DNA from: Porites lobata
Lineage: Eukaryota; Cnidaria; Anthozoa; Scleractinia; Poritidae
Length of the DNA: 64,000 nt
Reading direction: 5' to 3'
NCBI GenBank assembly: GCA_942486035.1
Contig: CALNXK010000042.1
Location: 546,001 to 610,000, forward strand
In this document: piece after piece, positions 58,725 to 64,000 of the stretch
Layout: the number at the start of each line of letters is the position of its first letter
Position numbering within the stretch: the stretch's first letter is position 1
Notes under the pieces: model-generated
Seen by the model: only the letters and a program-made list of their open reading frames with translations
Database searches by the model: none
What the model was told of the DNA's origin: nothing
Program-made: the position numbers and the translations under genes

Positions 58725-59965
58725 GTCTACCAATGAATCACGTATTTTTTTTGGAAGCCGACATTCGAGAATAACTTTTGAAAAGGAAAAATTAAACAGT
58801 CGGCTGTTTAATGCATTGAGCCAAGCCGTGCTCTTAAAATAGTTATCTTTTATCTATCTTATCCTTTGCTTTTATTCACTTTTGTAATACATATTATTTT
58901 ATTATTACTTTTTTTTGCCCTCGACTTTTTCAGGTAGGCACGTACGTACCGTGCGTACAGGTAGCTTCGCCCCTTATAGTTGCCCCTCCCTTTTCGTTCA
59001 GAAAGAACTAAATCTTCCAAACCACCACCCAGCACCCTTTAACATTCAATGACCGTTCGTTTGGTCAAAAAAATGGCAAACCGTGTTTGCCTACACAAAG
59101 CACTTCATCAGAAGCTTTTAAGACAAAAAATCTTAATAGAGTGACCGATCAATAAACTTCACTTGCTAGTTCTAGCCTGTTACCTCAAATTTTCAAAACG
59201 GTAATTCCCCCATTTAACATTGCCGGTACGAAGTTGCAAAAGCCATTGCGTGTTTGCAAGAGGTTTATGGTCTCATTATGACCTGCCATTATGTGACAGC
59301 TGTTCTTCACTTCAATTAGCATGAAGTAGTATGAAAAAATTTAAGCATCGTTTTGAAGACATTTTGATAGTTTTATTTTCTAAATTTAAGCGTAGGAGGA
59401 CGGAGATATTCAAAATGACAAAGAAGGCGGCAAATTTCTATTTGCTGAAACAAGTGATGGCTATGTGTATTGAATTTTGACAGTTTTTTAGTTGGAGCGT
59501 CGAGCATATAAGCATGCACTAATCGCGAGCGAAAAGAGCTGTACAATATCCTCCTGAACAATGTATGTGAAAAAAATAAATTGGGGTTGATTAACGTTTA
59601 ATCCTATTGCTAGAAGTTTTTTCAAGAAGCGTTTCAATTCATGCCTTTTAGACCTGATGTTAGTATCAAAGTGAAGTGGCGGCCGAGATCATTCAAAAAA
59701 GAATTAAAAAAAGTACGTGCGCTTGAGCTTAGTGGTCACGTCTGAAACAGCTCCGCTCGAACTTTTGAATTTTTGTTATGATTTGATAGCCTTTTAATCT
59801 CTTTTTCAATCAACTCTTTTCGTGTACTATAATATTAGAACTTCTGAGACTGACCTGCCTCGATAAGCGTAGCTACCTGCAGATCAGTAGGATTGTGAAC
59901 AGAACGTATTACTCAAAAAATAAACTTGGAACTTGAAACTGTTAGGAATTGTATAATAAACTTAC

Positions 59966-60034
59966 CTGGTAAACTAGCTACTGAACTTTTCGATTTGTCC
60001 TTAGCTAAACAGTATGCTAATTCCTTGAAAAGGG
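59966..60034 (-). CDS. Candidate coding exon, unit B
   Basis: Copy of 28592-28660 with intact splice signals. Confidence 0.4.
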
Positions 60035-60204
60035 CTGTGAAAATAAAAACGATATCTTAAACGTTAACTTGGTAGTGGCATCAGAGCCCATTTACTATCT
60101 TGCCAAAGAAACCCAACATATCGTTATTATTATTTTTGGCTACCATATCGTGTGCCAAATTATGAATTATTTTCTTGCCAAAACCCACATCACTCACAGT
60201 TTAA

Positions 60205-60291
60205 CTGCCTGCGTGCAGACGTCTCCTGTTTCCTCTGTTGCACGGGGAAAAGGGACAACAAAGGAAATAAGAGACGTCTGGACGCAGGCAA
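60205..60291. mobile_element. 87-bp MITE, unit B
   Basis: Copy of 28828-28914 with ACAGTTTAA flanks (60196-60204, 60292-60300). Confidence 0.8.
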
Positions 60292-60300
60292 ACAGTTTAA

Positions 60301-60532
60301 AGGCCGATACACACGAGGGGTTTTGCTCCCGGAGCATGCTCCAGTATCATTTTGCACGTGTCAGTACACACGAGGGAGCGTTATTTGCCCCGGGAGCTTG
60401 CTCCCAAATATTTAACTGGTTAAATATCGTGGCTCCCGAGGATGAAGTATACCCATGAAATCGTTGGTACACACGGAGGAACTTTGCTCCCGGAGCGTGC
60501 CCCTGGAGCAAAATCCCTCGTGTGTATCGGCC
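60301..60532. mobile_element. Complete TTAA-flanked MITE (232 bp) spanning the right duplication edge
   Basis: The left end AGGCCGATACACACGAGG and right end CCTCGTGTGTATCGGCC are inverted repeats. TTAA lies at 60297-60300 and 60533-60536, the target of piggyBac-type and some other transposases. Inner GCTCCCGGAGC palindromes recur. The left 132 bp are shared with unit A and the rest is unique to this side. Confidence 0.75.
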
Positions 60533-60536
60533 TTAA

Positions 60537-60948
60537 AACCAGGCTCAAGAACCCAATTACCAGAATTCAATTTATTTACCTTTTTTTTGTGCAAATGCCA
60601 GGGAAGCTCAATTAAAACTGTGCCCCGTAAGCAAAATTCTTGAGGTGAGGATGCAGGTAAATTAAAGTATGGTGACGTTATCGTGTTACAGACGCAAAAC
60701 TGAAGCGACAAACTGAAACAGCGACTGCAACAAGAGAATCCAGCGATATTCATACAAACACACTGTAAACATGAACTCCAAATTTAATGTTAAAGGGCAA
60801 CTCTCGCGTAGGACAACATTTTTCAGAAAAACCTTGCAAATGTTTTTCTCATTGTAATACCATCAAGAAATATATCCTCAGCGATCTATTTGGCTCAGAA
60901 ATCGAGATTGACAGTGTTAAATTTGCCGCTTACTCGAACTTCCGCCAT
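60537..60948. other. Unassigned sequence
   Basis: No gene is recognised between the two MITEs. Confidence 0.35.
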
Positions 60949-60949
60949 T

Positions 60950-61178
60950 AAGGGACGGACCATTAGAAAAGTTATGGGGGGGGAGGGGAATTTTCGAGCT
61001 GCAAGAATTTTTTTTCCTTATCAGATTCTTTGCATGAATTTTATTTAGGCCATTGCATGAATATTTTTTAGGGTTAATTGGCATGCATGAATTTTTTTTC
61101 ATTTAATTTTCCCTTGCGCGAATTTTTTTTTTGTACTTCGCCCGCCCCCCCGATAAGTTTTCTAATGGTCCGTCCCTA
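60950..61178. mobile_element. MITE with AGGGACGGACCATTAGAAAA ends
   Basis: The left end AGGGACGGACCATTAGAAAA and right end TTTTCTAATGGTCCGTCCCT are perfect inverted repeats. Inside are G/C runs and repeated TGCATGAATTTTTT motifs. A target duplication is not clear. Confidence 0.75.
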
Positions 61179-61243
61179 ACGCTTCGATTTTGCCTATCAC
61201 GTGACGTGACGTCACAGGTGTGGAACAACAGATGATCTCGAAT

Positions 61244-61464
61244 ATGGCTGACTGTAGTTCTTCAAGTGATAGCGCTACCTCTTTGTCCGATTATTCGGTT
61301 CTAGAAAAACTTTTAGAATGCGAAGTATAGGGCAGCCCTTCACGGAAATTCAACACCGGCGTTTTGAGCCGCCTGGAAGATCGTCCGAAGCTGATGAAAT
61401 TCGTGCGTCGCCAGAAAACATCGAGCCTACCACTCGCCCGCTGCGATCTCGATAGTGAAGAATG
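61244..61464 (+). pseudogene. Decayed P2X7-like N-terminal exon
   Basis: It starts ATG with MADCSSSSDSATSLSDYSVL, an acidic Ser-rich opening I associate with the P2X7-C-terminal-domain proteins that are multicopy in corals. The frame ends in TAG at 61328-61330. A +1 frame then reads QHRRFEPPGRSSEADE, resembling the next conserved segment, before a donor GTGAGT at 61465. The CRE-like palindrome TGACGTCA lies just upstream (about 61208). The identification is tentative. Confidence 0.45.
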
Positions 61465-62885
61465 GTGAGTGCCTAGATGGTTTTGAACAATTCTTGTGTA
61501 CAGTGCGATCCGTAAATCGCTTGATTTCATCACTGCTATGAATGCTTCAAATTGTAAAAGGAAAAGGACTAATTAAACACGCATTTTTTTTGGTATACTG
61601 AGCGTTTATAATTTTAGATCATTGTTTTCATATGCACAAGTAGTCGAAAGCGTACTACCTTCCCCTTCTAACGACTACTGGAAATGATAATCTGGGCAAG
61701 TTGTCTCAGTGTAGTTTTTTTTTTTAATTTCTGCTTTAATCCTGGTTTTACAAAAAGCAGTGATTTATATCGGAAGCAATAACTACGCTCTCGTAATTTG
61801 TTGACTGCAACGCAAATAAATTTCCATATCTTTGCCCCTTGACAGCCGCTCATGCTCGACTCGTGGAGTGCTTGCACTTTAAAATTTGTCTCTTTTGTTG
61901 TTATACAGATTGTTATAGATAATAACTGAAAGGCGCTGTACAGTTGTTTTCCTACAAGTCGTTCACTTACTTTTACTGTGTCTTGCTCTGTCAATGAATT
62001 TGGTTCAGAAGTTATCATAGCTTCTGTGTATCCTGATGTTATTATTAAGACAATTTAAAGTTGGGATGAGATACACCTCCATACCCATGTGAACCAACTG
62101 CTTGCATAAAACGTTTCTGCTCCCCAGTATATGATTTTCGAGGTTGGGACATGTCGTATTCACTTAAGTTTTTGTCTGGAGCACAACAATGGTTATGTTA
62201 ACTACAATAATATTGCATTTGATGAGATATAACTGCAGGAACTTCTGTTATAATACACCCAGTATTGAAAACGTGTACATATTTGAAACTATTTTGTGGT
62301 TATGGGCAGGAGATAGTATGATGAAGCCATAAACGTTAAAGAGTGAATAAGCTCAAAATTGAAATAATATTCTCTGTCTTGACTTACGGCAGTTTGATAA
62401 TTTTCTGGGTGCAGAATGAAAAGGTCAATATTCAACACTTGTTCTGTTGCCCTCCATTAACCGACGTTCAATATTTATGACTAAAGAAAATAACTACTAT
62501 TGGATGAGGGGAAAATATCTGCTTCCAAGAGGTGGCTGTTGTAAAACGTAAATATTTGGAGGCAGTTGAAGTTAAAAATATGGAGGAGCCTCCTAGAGGT
62601 GCATAGTAGAACACCCAGGATTCCAGGCAGTTTGTCTGAATTACTGGGTGTTACGAGCTGCATGGCAATACAAGCAGCAGCATGGTGCCTCGGCATATGA
62701 AGAATCAGATCATAAAAAAGCAGGCACATTGCCTACAGGCAATTGGTAAGGTGATACTGGGGCTCCCTTGGCAGGGACACAGGAGTTACATTACCATCCT
62801 TGATTCCTGTGCAGTTAAGTGCCTATGACCTCACTTCCAGGAGCCTGAAAGGTTGGAGGATGAGATGGAGTTCACAGGATTCCAT
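61465..62885. other. Unassigned; includes an unrecognised 116-aa - strand open frame
   Basis: The frame on the - strand, 62018 to 61668, is open (includes ESSMSGCQGAKIWKFICVAV), but I recognise no family. Nothing else is supported. Confidence 0.3.
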
Positions 62886-63095
62886 TTTGCAGGGCCGAGT
62901 TGTTCAAAGCTGGGTTAAGATAACCCAGGGTTAGTGCGAGATTTGAATTAAGATTTGAAAGCTTAAAAAGCAATTCAGTTTTAATTCTTTTTGTCCACAA
63001 GTTGATGATTGGAAGCTCTAAAAATAAGAGAGAAAGAGAGAAAATTATCCGAGAAAATGCTTTTGAACACAAGAAAAAGAAACCAACAACTGGGC
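62886..63095. mobile_element. Possible MITE fragment
   Basis: GCCGAGTTGTTCAAAGCTGG followed by GGTTAAGATAACCC resembles the end of a MITE family I have seen in coral genomes. The matching opposite end is not present. Confidence 0.35.
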
Positions 63096-64000
63096 CCAGA
63101 TGAATTTTAATATACCATGTATTGCAAATAACCCTACTGTATATAAAAGATGATGCAATTTTCTCACTCACCACTGGAAGACTGGGCTAGAGCAACTTTG
63201 TTGCCATTAAAATGATTGCTACCCAGCAAACAATGTCAACAATAATTGTTGGAACTAAAAAATCTATAAGACTACATGGTCTTTTAAAGTTCAATGATGT
63301 CAGTATGTGGCAAATACATAATTCTTCTCGACTATTTGCTCACAGCTTCTGAATAATAATGGCGGATTAGTGTTTGACTAATAACATGTCACCCTTTTTT
63401 TCCAGCAGGTGTGATTGTTAACTGGGAAATAATGCACAAGTTGAAACTTTATATCTTAATAATAAAGTGGTATTTTATTGTTCATTGCTGTATATCTTTA
63501 GGTTATAATGGGAAATCCTCATTTTTAAATTAGAATTCACAAAGGGATTTTTTCCATCTTGCATATTTTAATTGATAAGGCAATAATAATAAAGAAAACC
63601 GGTCACAGTTTAAGTGGACCATACAGTGCATGGTCATCTAAGTCACTAATTGCAGTAGTGACCTAGCTTAGCCTAAACTACAAAGAATCAAAACATTGCA
63701 GGGCATTGTAGTCCTTCTTTAGTTGACAAGGCTGGAAAGATTTTATCTGCTAACGAAAGAACCCATTGCCTCATCTCTGTTGGGCCTCTCTTTGGATGCA
63801 GCAAGTAGTGTAGGGGTATTCAGTTGCAGGTTCAACATGTAGTTTTTTAAAGCCCTTGAATTTTCTTAATAGCCAGCAAAGACTTTCAGTTATGGTGCTT
63901 GAGCCATAACCTTCAATAAAAAGGTTCATACTGCAGGAACCTTGCCTAGTTCTTTCTCCTTTTTCACTCCCGTTATGGATCGCATTTTTCTCCTTGGAAT
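63096..64000. other. Unassigned sequence
   Basis: No gene, RNA or clear repeat is recognised up to the window edge. Confidence 0.3.

Larger units (their letters stand above)
34162..60432 (+). repeat. Segmental duplication, unit B (26.3 kb)
   Basis: This is the direct copy of 2822-29055. It starts with only the last ~47 bp of the Mutator-like terminal repeat (34162-34208) followed by the same GATTTTTCAC flank. It ends where unit A ends, but here the TTAA-flanked MITE continues to completion at 60532. Thus B has the intact right edge and A the intact left edge. Confidence 0.97.

Noticed and set aside
1..64000. CRISPR arrays, bacterial operons or defence systems
   Set aside because: Intron-split genes, SINEs and MITEs show animal nuclear DNA. 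The 36-bp repeat at 8408-8580 has no unique spacers and is a simple tandem repeat.

Overview
This is AT-rich animal nuclear DNA with intron-split genes and many short inverted-repeat elements, tRNA-derived SINEs and fragments of LINE and Penelope-like retroelements. The tRNA-Thr-like SINE and several of the terminal inverted repeats are types I associate with stony-coral and other anthozoan genomes. The organism is therefore most likely a cnidarian, probably a scleractinian coral. That is an inference from repeats and gene types, not a database match.

The layout is dominated by one event. A block of about 26.2 kb (2822-29055, unit A) recurs in the same orientation at 34162-60432 (unit B). The copies look nearly identical by eye, with scattered substitutions and small indels, and the offset drifts only from 31,340 to about 31,380 bases. 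They are separated by about 5.1 kb of unique spacer (29056-34161). Both edges of the repeated block fall inside mobile elements. The left edge is in the terminal inverted repeat of a 2.3-kb Mutator-like element, complete beside unit A and cut to about 47 bp beside unit B. The right edge is in a 232-bp TTAA-flanked MITE, truncated in unit A and complete in unit B. This may be a real segmental duplication or two haplotypes placed in tandem by the assembler; the sequence alone cannot decide.

Two genes are supported. On the + strand, the window opens in the 3' part of a CDC40/PRP17 splicing-factor WD40 gene (exon 76-176). Its last three exons lie at the start of unit A and again at the start of unit B. 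In unit A one of these exons has a one-base deletion; in unit B the exons are intact but have no upstream exons. On the - strand, each unit carries a receptor-like gene whose exons encode a C-type lectin domain, an EGF-like domain, a Ser/Thr-rich stalk and a transmembrane helix. All recognised ectodomain exons are separated by phase-1 introns. The 5' signal-peptide exon and the cytoplasmic exons were not identified.

The spacer holds a Penelope-like reverse transcriptase fragment, a stretch rich in TTGAAGTTCAA-like motifs, a 2.2-kb element with 772-bp inverted repeats enclosing a Pif1-helicase-like fragment, a GGTCCATGGACC minisatellite and a foldback MITE. Downstream of unit B (60433-64000) are MITEs, a decayed P2X7-like N-terminal exon and otherwise unassigned DNA. 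No rRNA, CRISPR array or bacterial-type operon is present.
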